In this document: positions 6,516 through 14,217 of the stretch, piece after piece
How positions within the stretch are numbered: position 1 is the stretch's first letter
Layout: each line of letters begins with the position of its first letter
Assembly (NCBI GenBank): GCA_903868545.1
Contig: CAIPVR010000153.1
Coordinates: 1-33,330 of the forward strand
Source of the DNA: an uncultured Actinomycetes bacterium
GTDB lineage: Bacteria > Actinomycetota > Acidimicrobiia > Acidimicrobiales > Microtrichaceae
Reading direction: 5' to 3'
DNA length: 33,330 nt
Notes under the pieces: model-generated
The model's input: the letters and a program-made list of their open reading frames with translations, nothing else
The model's database searches: none
What the model was told of the DNA's origin: nothing
Translations under genes and position numbers: made by a program

Positions 6516-7472
6516 GTGTCGCTGCCGGCCGAACTGGTGGAGCTGGAGCAGCGGGTCTCCAACTGGGGCCGCTGGGGTGACGACGACCAGCTCGGGTGCG
6601 GGAACCTGCTCGACGAGGAGGCGGTGCGCCGCGGCGTGGGGTCGGTCCGCTCCGGCCGACGGATCGGACTGGCCGTCGACCTGAAGGCCGACGGGGTCCA
6701 GGTGGGCCAGCCGGCCCGGCGGTACAACCCGATCCTGACGGTCACCTCCCTCAACGAGCGCGACAAGTTCGCACCGGGTATCTGGGAGGGCACCGACGAC
6801 GTGGTCTTCATGTCCACCTGCGCGGGCACCCACATGGACGCGCTCTGCCACGTGTCGTACGGCGGCAAGCTCTACAACGGGTACCCGACGAGCGCGGTCA
6901 CGGCCCAGTACGGCGCCTCGGTCCTGGGTGCGGAGCGCCTGCCGAAGATCGTGACCAGGGGCCTGCTCCTCGACGTGGCCCGCGTGCTCGGCGTGGAGTG
7001 CATCGACCAGGTCGACCCCGGCTACGCGATCACCGCAGCCGACCTCGACGCCGCCTGCGAGCTCGCCCGCGTGACCCCCGAGCCGGGCGACGTGGTGCTG
7101 GTGCGCACGGGCATGATGCGCCACTACCGGGAGGGCGACCGCCTGCGCTACGCCGTCGGCAACGCCCACTCGCTGCCCGGGCTCAGCGTGCACACCGTCG
7201 AGTGGATGCACCGTCACGACGTGGCGGGCGCCTTCACCGACACCTACGCCTACGAGGCGTTCCCCCCCACCCAGCCGGACTGGTCGGACTGCCTGGCCGT
7301 GCACCTGCTGCAGATCCGCGACATGGGGATGCTGCAGGGTCAGAACTGGGACCTCGAGGACCTGGCGGAGGCCTGCGCCGAGGAGGGCCGGGGCGACGTG
7401 CTGCTGCTGGCCGCCCCCGAACCGCTCGTCGGGGCGAGTTCCACACCGGTGGCCCCCGTCGCCGTGCTGTGA
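6516..7472 (+). CDS. Cyclase-family metal-dependent hydrolase
   Basis: This 318-residue protein belongs to the cyclase family that includes kynurenine formamidase-like hydrolases. Family features are the N-terminal NWGRWGDDDQLGCGNLL segment (residues ~16-32) and the metal-binding motif GTHMDALCH at 104-112 (family form HxGTHxD...H; here the first position is TCAGTH). Later conserved pieces are PGDVVLVRTGMMRHY and LPGLSVHTVEWMHRHDVAG. Relatives open amide or lactone rings or act on small carboxylates; the actual substrate is unknown. It starts with GTG 6516 after GAGGCAGGA, 9 nt after the dehydrogenase stop. This links it to the same KstR-boxed transcript. Confidence 0.85.
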   Translation: MSLPAELVELEQRVSNWGRWGDDDQLGCGNLLDEEAVRRGVGSVRSGRRIGLAVDLKADGVQVGQPARRYNPILTVTSLNERDKFAPGIWEGTDDVVFMSTCAGTHMDALCHVSYGGKLYNGYPTSAVTAQYGASVLGAERLPKIVTRGLLLDVARVLGVECIDQVDPGYAITAADLDAACELARVTPEPGDVVLVRTGMMRHYREGDRLRYAVGNAHSLPGLSVHTVEWMHRHDVAGAFTDTYAYEAFPPTQPDWSDCLAVHLLQIRDMGMLQGQNWDLEDLAEACAEEGRGDVLLLAAPEPLVGASSTPVAPVAVL

Positions 7473-7475
7473 CCG

Positions 7476-8084
7476 GTGGCCGCCGTGCGTGACGACGACG
7501 AGCCCCGCACCTACTCCATCTGGTTGTTCCTGGGCGGGTTCGTGCTGCTCGGCGCCGTGGGCCTCGCCGCGCTCCTCACCCTCGGGGGCCCGGGCACCCC
7601 GACGGTGCAGCTCCCCACCCGCCAGACCACCACGTCGTCCACCGTGCCGCCGCCCACCGTGCCCGGTGGCGGGCCCGCGCCCACCGTGCCCGGCGGCGGA
7701 CCCGCGCCGGAGGGCGTGCGGGTCGTGACGGTGGACGGCAACGCCGTTGCGTACGGGTTCACGGTGCCGGAGGAACTGGACCGGGTGGCGGTCCGCGCCG
7801 TGGTGGCGCCGGCCGATGTGACCCCCACGGCGGATGGGGGCTCCCTCGCCGTGACCGTGCGCTGCGGCGCGGGTGCCGGCGAGGCCCTGGCGCAGCTCAC
7901 CGTCACCGAGGGCGACGCCACCGTGGAGGTCCTGCCGGTGGTGCTGGTGCCGGTCGGTGCCCCGCCGTGCGCCGCTGAGGCCGCCCCGCGGACGGTGGTC
8001 GTGCCGCTCGGCGAGCCGCTGCGCACGCGCGCCGTGGTGGTCGCCCCGGCGGGCCCGGAGGTCCCCATCCCGGCCACCCGCTGA
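7476..8084 (+). CDS. Membrane-anchored hypothetical protein with PTVPGGGPA repeat
   Basis: I do not recognise a family for this 202-residue protein. Residues 1-14 are acidic, and ~15-37 form a transmembrane helix (IWLFLGGFVLLGAVGLAALL). A Thr/Pro linker follows, with two 27-bp units (7653-7679, 7680-7706) encoding PTVPGGGPA twice. The remaining ~120 residues are beta-rich (VRVVTVDGNAVAYGFTVPEE, LAVTVRCGAGAGEALAQLTV) with two Cys, likely an extracytoplasmic domain. GTG 7476 lies 3 nt after the preceding stop, so translation is probably coupled to the cyclase gene. The start has no independent Shine-Dalgarno. Confidence 0.7.
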   Translation: MAAVRDDDEPRTYSIWLFLGGFVLLGAVGLAALLTLGGPGTPTVQLPTRQTTTSSTVPPPTVPGGGPAPTVPGGGPAPEGVRVVTVDGNAVAYGFTVPEELDRVAVRAVVAPADVTPTADGGSLAVTVRCGAGAGEALAQLTVTEGDATVEVLPVVLVPVGAPPCAAEAAPRTVVVPLGEPLRTRAVVVAPAGPEVPIPATR

Positions 8085-8091
8085 GCGCCCC

Positions 8092-8097
8092 TATGCT
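8092..8097 (+). promoter_or_regulatory. Candidate -10 of the acyl-CoA ligase gene
   Basis: TATGCT lies 8 nt after the stop at 8084 and would start a transcript near 8104 with a leader of about 54 nt. No good -35 is visible. It suggests that the ligase gene has its own promoter. Confidence 0.4.
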
Positions 8098-8157
8098 GAC
8101 GCACCGTCGGGTCCGGTCCGCACCGCGCGGCCGGAGGAAGTTCCGAAGGGGGCCGGC

Positions 8158-9690
8158 ATGCTGCAGGGCAGGACGCTCTGGGAGCTCATGGAGAAGCGGG
8201 TGGACGCCACCCCCGACGCGCTGATGGCCGTCGACGAGGACATGCGCACCCTCACCTTCGCCGAGTACTGGTCGGAGGCGGAGCGGGCCGCCGCCGGACT
8301 CGCCCAGTTGGGGGTGGGCGCCGGCGACGTGGTGGCGTGGCAGCTGCCCACCTGGATCGAGTCGCTCGTGCTGGTGGCCGCGCTCAGCCGCCTCGACGCA
8401 GTGCAGAACCCGATCCTGCCGATCTTCCGTGAGCGCGAGGTGGGATTCATGACCCGCCAGGCCGACGCGAAGCTCCTGGTGGTGCCGTCGTCGTGGCGGG
8501 GCTTCGACTTCGAGGCAATGGCCACCGACCTGGCCCGCGACATGCCGTCCATGCGCGTGCTCGTGGCCGACCGCGCGCTGCCCCAGGGCGACCCGTCGAC
8601 CCTGCCGCCGCTGCCCGAGCCGCTCGACGCCGAGGACCAGCCGGTGCGCTGGCTCTTCTACACGTCGGGCACCACGGCCGACCCGAAGGGCGCGCAGCAC
8701 ACCGACGCGTCGATCGCCGCGGTGGCGTGGGGGATGGCCCAGCGGCTCGCGCTCATCGCCGAGGACCGCAACGCGCTGGTGTTCCCGTTCACCCACATCG
8801 GCGGGATCACGTGGCTGTTCTCCGGGCTCCAGTCGGGCTGCTCGAACATCCTCATGGAGGGCTTCCACCCGGAGGAGACCCCGGAGGTGCTCTCCCGGGA
8901 GGGCGTCACGCTGGCCGGCTCCGGCACCGCGTTCCACCAGGCGTACCTCGCCTACCAGCGCAAGCACCTCGAGCCGGTCTTCCCCCACGTGCGGGGCTTC
9001 CCCGGTGGCGGAGCGCCGAAGCCGCCCGCGCTGGTGACGGAGATGCGGGAGGTGTTCGACGCCCCGGTGCTCAGCGGGTACGGCCTCACCGAGGCTCCGA
9101 TCCTCACCATGGCCGACGTGTCGGACTCCGACGAGGAGCTCATGCACTCCGAGGGCAAGCCGATGCCCGGCGTGGAGCTCAGGATCGTCGCCCTCGACGG
9201 CACCGTGGCGGCGCCCGGCGAGGAGGGTGAGATCCGGGCGAAGGCGCCCCAGGTGATGAAGGGCTACCTCGATTCCTCGCTCGACGCCGACGCCTTCGAC
9301 GACGAGGGCTGGTTCCGCACCGGTGATCTCGGCCGCATCGACGACAAGGGCAACGTGGTCATCACCGGCCGGCTCAAGGACGTGATCATCCGCAAGGGCG
9401 AGAACGTGTCGGCCAAGGAGGTGGAGGACCTGCTCTACACGCACCCGAAGGTGGGCGACGTGGCGGTCATCGGCCTGCCCGACGCGGCCTCCGGCGAACG
9501 TGTGTGCGCGGTGGTGCAGACCGCCGAGGGCCAGGACGCGATCACCTTCGAGGAGATGACCGCCCACCTCACCGGCGCGGGTCTCATCACCCGCAAGCTC
9601 CCCGAGCAGCTCGAGTTCGTGGACGTCATCCCCCGGAACCCGTCGGGCAAGATCCTCAAGCACGTGCTGAGGGACCAGTACTCGGGGTGA
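8158..9690 (+). CDS. AMP-forming acyl-CoA synthetase (FadD type)
   Basis: This 510-residue ANL-superfamily enzyme activates a carboxylic acid to acyl-AMP and then acyl-CoA. The phosphate-binding loop is YTSGTTADPKG (~168-178); the A5 motif is GYGLTEAP. The A7-A8 region reads WFRTGDLGRIDDKGN and GRLKDVIIRKGENVSAKEVE. The catalytic A10 lysine lies in NPSGKILKH near the C-terminus. Length is normal for the family. Relatives include long-chain fatty acid and cyclohexanecarboxylate-CoA ligases; the acid used here is unknown. ATG 8158 is where homology begins; GAAGGGGGCC upstream is the likely Shine-Dalgarno. The stop overlaps the GTG of the next gene (GTGA), so translation is coupled. Confidence 0.9.
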   Translation: MLQGRTLWELMEKRVDATPDALMAVDEDMRTLTFAEYWSEAERAAAGLAQLGVGAGDVVAWQLPTWIESLVLVAALSRLDAVQNPILPIFREREVGFMTRQADAKLLVVPSSWRGFDFEAMATDLARDMPSMRVLVADRALPQGDPSTLPPLPEPLDAEDQPVRWLFYTSGTTADPKGAQHTDASIAAVAWGMAQRLALIAEDRNALVFPFTHIGGITWLFSGLQSGCSNILMEGFHPEETPEVLSREGVTLAGSGTAFHQAYLAYQRKHLEPVFPHVRGFPGGGAPKPPALVTEMREVFDAPVLSGYGLTEAPILTMADVSDSDEELMHSEGKPMPGVELRIVALDGTVAAPGEEGEIRAKAPQVMKGYLDSSLDADAFDDEGWFRTGDLGRIDDKGNVVITGRLKDVIIRKGENVSAKEVEDLLYTHPKVGDVAVIGLPDAASGERVCAVVQTAEGQDAITFEEMTAHLTGAGLITRKLPEQLEFVDVIPRNPSGKILKHVLRDQYSG

Positions 9691-10298
9691 CCGGGGCGAT
9701 CGCCGCCGCGTCCGGCGACACCGCCACGGCCGCGGCGCTCGCCGCCTTCGTGGCGGTGTTCCTCGCCGAACTCCCCGACAAGACGATGATGGCCACCCTG
9801 GTGCTCACCACCAGGTTCCGGCGGCCGTTCGCGGTGTGGTGCGGTGTGGCCGCGGCGTTCGCCGTGCACGTCACCCTCGCCGTGCTGCTCGGGAAGCTGA
9901 TCTCCCGTCTGCCCACCCGGCCGGTGAGCGCCGCGGTGGCGGTCCTGTTCGCCGTGGGCGCCGTGATGCTGTGGCGGGCCGATGACGAGGAGGACGAGGA
10001 GGACGTGGGGGAGGCCCACGGCTTCGGGGGCATCGCGCTCCGCAGCTTCGGCCTGATCCTGGTGGCCGAGTTCGGCGACCTCACGCAGCTCACCACCGCC
10101 GGCCTGGCCGCGAGCACCGGCCAGGCCCTCGCGGTGGCGCTCGGTGCGCTGCTGGCGTTGTGGACCGTGGCGGCCATCGGTGCCACCGCCGGTCAGCAGC
10201 TGCTCCGGTGGCTGCCCGTGCACCTGGTGCGGCGCGTCGCCGCCGTGATCTTCGGCCTGCTGGCGCTCTGGAGCGCGGTCGAGGCGGTGCGGGGATGA
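9687..10298 (+). CDS. UPF0016/Gdt1-family cation transporter
   Basis: This 203-residue polytopic membrane protein has the two family signatures: AVFLAELPDKTMMATL (family E-x-G-D-K-[ST], with Pro replacing Gly) and LVAEFGDLTQL (E-x-G-D-x-[ST]-Q). Each lies in the first helix of a three-helix repeat. The repeats are joined by an acidic cytoplasmic loop, RADDEEDEEDVGEAH. Characterised relatives (yeast Gdt1, TMEM165, bacterial MneA-type exporters) move Mn2+ or Ca2+ in exchange for protons, so manganese export or calcium homeostasis is the best guess. GTG 9687 overlaps the previous stop by 4 nt; its own stop overlaps the next ATG in ATGA. Three genes are therefore tightly coupled. Confidence 0.85.
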   Translation: MTGAIAAASGDTATAAALAAFVAVFLAELPDKTMMATLVLTTRFRRPFAVWCGVAAAFAVHVTLAVLLGKLISRLPTRPVSAAVAVLFAVGAVMLWRADDEEDEEDVGEAHGFGGIALRSFGLILVAEFGDLTQLTTAGLAASTGQALAVALGALLALWTVAAIGATAGQQLLRWLPVHLVRRVAAVIFGLLALWSAVEAVRG

Positions 10299-10939
10299 CC
10301 GGGGGAGCGGCGGACCGGGGCGCGGCGGCCGGCGGCACGGGAGCGACGGGCGGCGCGGGAGCGACGGGGGGTGGCGCACGAGCGGGTGTCGACGTGCGGC
10401 CGATGGAGGCCGAGGACCTGGCGGGCGTGCTGGAGCTCAACGCGGCGTCGGTCCCCGCGGTGGGCGAGCTCGATGCCGCCCGGCTCGCGGCCCTCGTGGG
10501 GATGGCCGAGCTGGCACTGGTGGTCCGGGGTCCCGCACCGGCCCCGACGGCGGATGACACCGGCGGGCCGGCCACCGGCGGGCCCACCGCGGGCGGCCCG
10601 GCCGGGTTCGTGCTCGCGCTCGGGCCGGGGCTCGACTACGGCTCCCCGAACTACCGCTTCTTCGACGCAGGGCCCGGCGACTTCCTCTACGTCGACCGCA
10701 TCGCGGTGGCGCCGTGGGCGCACCGTTCGGGTCTGGGCCGGATGCTGTACGCCGAGGTGGTCGCCCGGGCCCGCGAGCTCGGCCGTCGACGGGTCACCTG
10801 CGAGGTGAACCTGCAGCCGCCCAACCCGCGATCCCGGGCGTTCCACGCCGCGATGGGGTTCGCGGAGGTGGGCCGGCAGTGGACCTACGGCCACACGGTG
10901 GAGGTCCAGCTCCTCGAGCTCGACCTCCGGCGGACCTGA
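10295..10939 (+). CDS. GNAT-family N-acetyltransferase
   Basis: This 214-residue acetyltransferase uses acetyl-CoA to modify an unknown amine. The GNAT core begins at ~35 (VDVRPMEAEDLAGVLELNAA). The acetyl-CoA pyrophosphate-binding motif A lies in VDRIAVAPWAHRSGLGRMLY, and motif B in PNPRSRAFHAAMGFAEVGRQ. Two low-complexity Gly/Ala/Thr/Pro stretches are unusual: the N-terminal tail (GGTGATGGAGATGG) and an insertion in the middle of the fold (TGGPATGGPTAGGPAG). ATG 10295 overlaps the transporter stop (ATGA). The stop at 10939 faces KtrA across a 70-bp convergent gap. Confidence 0.85.
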   Translation: MTGGAADRGAAAGGTGATGGAGATGGGARAGVDVRPMEAEDLAGVLELNAASVPAVGELDAARLAALVGMAELALVVRGPAPAPTADDTGGPATGGPTAGGPAGFVLALGPGLDYGSPNYRFFDAGPGDFLYVDRIAVAPWAHRSGLGRMLYAEVVARARELGRRRVTCEVNLQPPNPRSRAFHAAMGFAEVGRQWTYGHTVEVQLLELDLRRT

Positions 10940-10975
10940 GGGGGTCGGGCCGCTCCGGGGTGAGAGGCTCTGCGG

Positions 10976-11020
10976 AATGTCGGCCGGCGGAGTGTCAGCC
11001 GGCGGAGCGTCAGCCGGCGG
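10976..11020. repeat. Three 15-bp tandem repeats across the ktrA stop
   Basis: Units at 10976-10990, 10991-11005 and 11006-11020 read roughly AGYGTCAGCCGGCGG. On the minus strand, the unit at 11006-11020 holds the TGA that ends ktrA. The 10991-11005 unit repeats that TGA in the same frame; the 10976-10990 unit has CGA there. The 15-bp period keeps the frame. Confidence 0.8.
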
Positions 11021-11681
11021 AGCGGGTGAACCGGGTGACCGCGTCGGTGGGACCGGCGAGCAGCAGCACGCAACCCTCGCCGAGCACCGTGTCGGGGGTG
11101 ACCTCCGCGAACCCGCCGGAGGGTGACTGGATCCCCACCACGGTCACGCCGTGGTCCTCGCGGAGGCGGGCCTCGGCGAGCCGTCGCCCCACGTCGCGGG
11201 CGGGCACCTGCGTCTCCACCATCACGAACCCGTCGTCCACCTCGAAGTACTCCAGCACGTTGCCCGCGAGGCGGTGGGCCACCCGCCGGCCCATGTCGCG
11301 TTCGGGGAACACGACCTTCGTGGCTCCCACCCGCTCCAGGATCCTTGCGTGCTGCTCCGTCACCGCCTTGGCCCACACGTGGGGCACCCCCACGTCGGAG
11401 AGGTTCGCGGTGGCGAGGATCGACGACTGCATGTCGTCGCCGATCGCCACCACCGCCTGCTGCACCTGGGGCACCCCGAGCTGGTGCAGCACGGCCTGCT
11501 CGGTGGCGTCGGCCTGCACCACGTAGGTGAGCGAGCCCGACGCCGCCTGCACCAGCTCCGCGCTGGTGTCCATGCCGAGCACCTCCTCGCCGAGCGCCTG
11601 GAGCTGCTGGGCCACGGCGAGGCCGAAGCGGCCGAGGCCCACCACCACCACGGTCCCGGCCCTGAGTCGTCGATCAGCCAA
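11010..11681 (-). CDS. KtrA/TrkA-type RCK regulatory subunit of potassium uptake
   Basis: This 223-residue cytoplasmic protein gates the KtrB channel. The N-terminal Rossmann RCK domain has VVVVGLGRFGLAVAQQL (nucleotide-binding GxGxxG at ~15-20), the acidic residue in LGMDTS, and AIGDDMQSSIL. The C-terminal RCK_C domain starts at ~140 (FVMVETQVPARDVGRRLAEA) and ends in GEGCVLLLAGPTDAV. One RCK repeat and this length fit KtrA rather than the double TrkA. It uses a TTG start at 11681, which overlaps the ktrB stop by 8 nt, so it is translationally coupled. The 3' end lies in a 15-bp tandem repeat. Confidence 0.9.
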   Translation of the reverse strand: MADRRLRAGTVVVVGLGRFGLAVAQQLQALGEEVLGMDTSAELVQAASGSLTYVVQADATEQAVLHQLGVPQVQQAVVAIGDDMQSSILATANLSDVGVPHVWAKAVTEQHARILERVGATKVVFPERDMGRRVAHRLAGNVLEYFEVDDGFVMVETQVPARDVGRRLAEARLREDHGVTVVGIQSPSGGFAEVTPDTVLGEGCVLLLAGPTDAVTRFTRSAG

Positions 11682-13026
11682 TGAGGGGTCCTTCCTCGGG
11701 GAAGCGGAAACGGGCGGGTCGGTCGCGCAGCACCAGGGCGGCGCCCAGGGTGATGGGGCCGACCCGGCCCACGAGCATGAGCGCCATCAGGATCAGCTGG
11801 TCGACCCCGGGCAGGTCGGGGGTGATGCCGGTGCTGAGGCCCACCGTGCCGAACGCCGAGACGGCCTCGAACACCCCGTCGCCGAGTGACACCCGGGCGG
11901 AGATCAGCAGGACGGCGGCCGCACCGAGCACCAGTGTGATCGCCAGCGCCGCCACCGTGATGGCCTGGCGTTGGGTGGTGCCGGGGATCCGCCGCCGGAA
12001 GCCGGTGACGTCGCGGTTGCCGCGGACCTCGCTCCACACCACGAGGGCGAGCACCGTGAAGGTGCCCACCTTGATGCCGCCGCTGGTGCCGGCCGAGCCC
12101 GCGCCCACGAACATCAGGGCGGTGGTGCTGAGCAGCGACTCCGGCTCCATGGCCCGCACGTCGATGCTGTTGAACCCCGCCGTGCGTGGCGTGACGGAGG
12201 CGAACGCGCCGTTCAGGACCTTCTGGCCCACGGGCATCGGTCCGAGGGTGCCGGGGTTGCGCCACTCGAAGGTGGTCAGGACCACGAAACCCACCAACAG
12301 CAGCGCCGCGGTGGCGCTGAGGGTGAGCTTCGAGTGCAGGGTGAGGCCCGTCCAGCGGGCGCGGGTGCGGGTGAGGTCCACGAGCACGGGGAAGCCCAGG
12401 CCGCCGATGACGATGGCCGCCATGATCGGTACGAGGACGAGCCAGTCGTCGTTGAAGCCGATGAGGTTGTCGGGGTAGAGCGCGAAGCCGGCGTTGTTGA
12501 ACGCCATGACCGAGTGGAACAGGCCCTGCCACAGGGACTCGCCGAGGCCGAAGCCGCGCAGCTGGTGGAACCGGACGGCCAGCCACAGGGCCACGCCCAC
12601 CTGCACCACCGCGGTGACCACCGCGAGTCCGGTGAGCACGCTCCGCACGTCGCCCAGGCTCAGCGAGCCCCGCTCCGCATTGGTGACCAGCTGGCGACGC
12701 AGCCCGAGGCGTCGGGACACGAGCATCACGATGAGCGAGGCGATCGTCATGAACCCGAGACCGCCGAGCTCCACGAGCAGCAGGATCATGACCTTGCCGA
12801 ACCCGGACCAGTGGGCGGCGGTGTCGACCACGGCGAGCCCGGTCACGCACACCGCGGACGTGGCGGTGAAGGCAGCGGTGAGGACCCCGGTGGAGCGGCC
12901 CGGTGCGGTCGACACCGGGAGGAGGAGCAGCAACGTGCCCGTGGTGATGGCCGCCAGGAACCACAGCACCACGTACCGGGCCGGATGGTCGATGAGGCGC
13001 CGGCGACCGGACGGCGTGGCGAGCAC
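11674..13026 (-). CDS. KtrB/TrkH-type potassium transporter
   Basis: This 450-residue integral membrane protein has the four pore-loop repeats of the SKT superfamily. The filter segments are SAVCVTGLAV, FNNAGFALYP, TPRTAGFNSI and TVGLSTGITP. Glycine-rich GAGSAGTSGGIKVGT in the second half matches the flexible gating loop of KtrB. It imports K+ with Na+ or H+ and works with KtrA encoded next. The start is GTG at 13026. On the minus strand TAGCGT lies 6 nt before it, so the operon appears leaderless. The pair is divergent from aqpZ, with about 140 bp between the start codons. Confidence 0.92.
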   Translation of the reverse strand: MLATPSGRRRLIDHPARYVVLWFLAAITTGTLLLLLPVSTAPGRSTGVLTAAFTATSAVCVTGLAVVDTAAHWSGFGKVMILLLVELGGLGFMTIASLIVMLVSRRLGLRRQLVTNAERGSLSLGDVRSVLTGLAVVTAVVQVGVALWLAVRFHQLRGFGLGESLWQGLFHSVMAFNNAGFALYPDNLIGFNDDWLVLVPIMAAIVIGGLGFPVLVDLTRTRARWTGLTLHSKLTLSATAALLLVGFVVLTTFEWRNPGTLGPMPVGQKVLNGAFASVTPRTAGFNSIDVRAMEPESLLSTTALMFVGAGSAGTSGGIKVGTFTVLALVVWSEVRGNRDVTGFRRRIPGTTQRQAITVAALAITLVLGAAAVLLISARVSLGDGVFEAVSAFGTVGLSTGITPDLPGVDQLILMALMLVGRVGPITLGAALVLRDRPARFRFPEEGPLIG

Positions 13027-13032
13027 GGTCGC

Positions 13033-13038
13033 ACGCTA
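13033..13038 (-). promoter_or_regulatory. Leaderless -10 box of ktrBA
   Basis: On the minus strand TAGCGT is followed by 6 nt and then the GTG of ktrB. There is no Shine-Dalgarno. The same hexamer TAGCGT occurs on the plus strand at 13101-13106 for aqpZ. Confidence 0.6.
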
Positions 13039-13100
13039 TTCGCACGGGGCGGTGCTGCAGCTTCACCGCGACATCCCCGGTCGCGCCGGTCGCCGGGGGT

Positions 13101-13106
13101 TAGCGT
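13101..13106 (+). promoter_or_regulatory. Candidate -10 box of aqpZ
   Basis: TAGCGT would start transcription near 13113, giving a leader of about 56 nt that ends in the Shine-Dalgarno AAAGGA at 13155-13160. It is divergent from the ktrB promoter 63 bp away, so ion and water transport could share a control region. Confidence 0.45.
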
Positions 13107-13168
13107 TCGGGCCGGGAGGGTGTTGCGGTCGGTCCGGTTCGCCGGCCGCCGACGAAAGGATCCTCACC

Positions 13169-13981
13169 ATGCTGCACCGACCTCAGCGCTGGGGAGCCGA
13201 GTTCATCGGCACCTTCCTGCTCGTCCTCGGTGGATGCGGTTCGGCCATCTTCGCGGCCAAGGCGCTCGAGGGCGCCAAGGGCCGCGTGGGGATCGGCGGG
13301 CTCGACGTCGGCGTGGCCGGCGTCGTGAACTCGGGCATCGGCTACCTCGGCGTGTCGTTCGCCTTCGGCCTCACCGTGGTGTGCGGCGCCTACGCGCTCG
13401 GGCACGTGTCGGGCGGCCACTTCAACCCGGCGGTGTCGGTGGGCCTGGCCACGGCCAGGCGCTTCGCGTGGAGGGAGGTGCCGGCGTACGTGGTGTTCCA
13501 GTGCCTCGGCGCGATCGCCGCGGTCGGAGTGCTGTGGGCCGTGCAGGCGGGGCGCCCGGGTGGCTTCTCGATCACCCAGGGGGCGTTCGCGTCCAATGCG
13601 TACGGCCAGGAGGACGGACGGATCTTCTACGACCTGCCCGCCGCGGCCATCGCCGAGGTGGTGCTCACCGGTCTGTTCGTCATCGTGATCCTCGGGGTGA
13701 CGACCAGGGCTGCGTCGAAGGCGCAGGCGGCGCTCGGCATCGGGCTGATGCTCACCCTGATCCACCTCGTCTCGATCCCGATCACGAACACGAGCGTCAA
13801 CCCGGCCCGCTCGCTCGGCCCGGCCCTCTTCGAGGGCGGAACGGCGTTGCAGCAGCTCTGGTTGTTCATCGTGGCGCCGCTCGTGGGTGGGGTGCTCGGC
13901 GCGGTGGTGTGGAGGGCGGCCACCGGCGGTGACGCCCTGCAGACCGGCGAGGTGGAGGCCGAGGGCGTCGAGGCGGTCTGA
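13169..13981 (+). CDS. Aquaporin Z
   Basis: This 270-residue water channel of the MIP family has six predicted helices and both half-helix motifs: GGHFNPAVSVG and TNTSVNPARSLGP. The segment HLVSIPITNTSVNPARS is nearly that of E. coli AqpZ. It includes the His, Thr-like and Arg positions of the narrow aromatic/arginine filter, so water selectivity rather than glycerol transport is expected. The loop between the first two helices (AAKALEGAKGRVGIGG) is longer than in E. coli. ATG 13169 has AAAGGA upstream. It ends before palindrome copy C. Confidence 0.92.
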   Translation: MLHRPQRWGAEFIGTFLLVLGGCGSAIFAAKALEGAKGRVGIGGLDVGVAGVVNSGIGYLGVSFAFGLTVVCGAYALGHVSGGHFNPAVSVGLATARRFAWREVPAYVVFQCLGAIAAVGVLWAVQAGRPGGFSITQGAFASNAYGQEDGRIFYDLPAAAIAEVVLTGLFVIVILGVTTRAASKAQAALGIGLMLTLIHLVSIPITNTSVNPARSLGPALFEGGTALQQLWLFIVAPLVGGVLGAVVWRAATGGDALQTGEVEAEGVEAV

Positions 13982-14017
13982 CGCCCCACCTCACCCCCAC
14001 CCCCACCCCCCCTACCT

Positions 14018-14071
14018 CCGTTCTGTTCGTCGTTCCCCACCGCCCGTGGTGGGGAACGACGAACAGAACGG
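14018..14071. repeat. Palindromic repeat copy C (perfect 24-bp stem)
   Basis: The arms at 14018-14041 and 14048-14071 are perfectly complementary over 24 nt with the loop GCCCGT. This is the longest inverted repeat in the window. The right arm contains the invariant ACGACGAACAGAACG (14056-14070). The upper stem reads TTCCCCACC/GGTGGGGAA where copy A has TTCACCACC/GGTGGTGAA, a paired substitution. The left flank (13983-14012) is C-rich; the right flank (14070-14095) is a G-run array of quadruplex type. It lies 36 nt after the aqpZ stop. Confidence 0.9.
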
Positions 14072-14139
14072 GGGGGCGGCGGGGAGGGGGCTGGGCTGGA
14101 GAGGGTGGGGCCGGTTTCGCCGTCGGGCCGTGCGCCCCG

Positions 14140-14160
14140 TACGATCTGACGACCCGTCAG
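14140..14160 (+). promoter_or_regulatory. Promoter and operator-like palindrome of the SDR gene
   Basis: TACGAT (14140-14145) is a good -10. It is followed directly by the perfect inverted repeat CTGACG-ACC-CGTCAG (14146-14160), which would cover the transcription start near 14152. This placement suits repression by a TetR-like dimer. The site differs from the KstR-type box, so another regulator is implied. Confidence 0.55.
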
Positions 14161-14217
14161 GTCCGGCGGGTCCACGACGAGACACCACACAGCACCACCA
14201 CACGGGGGGACGGATCC

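Noticed and set aside
11971-13932. Plus-strand open frame of 653 codons opposite ktrB
   Set aside because: It encodes His/Glu/Gly-rich low-complexity sequence and lies opposite a clear potassium transporter with all pore motifs.
3310-14071. Palindromes as a CRISPR array or inverted ends of one transposon
   Set aside because: The copies are kilobases apart with ordinary genes between them, there are no regular spacers or cas genes, and I see no transposase or target-site duplications.
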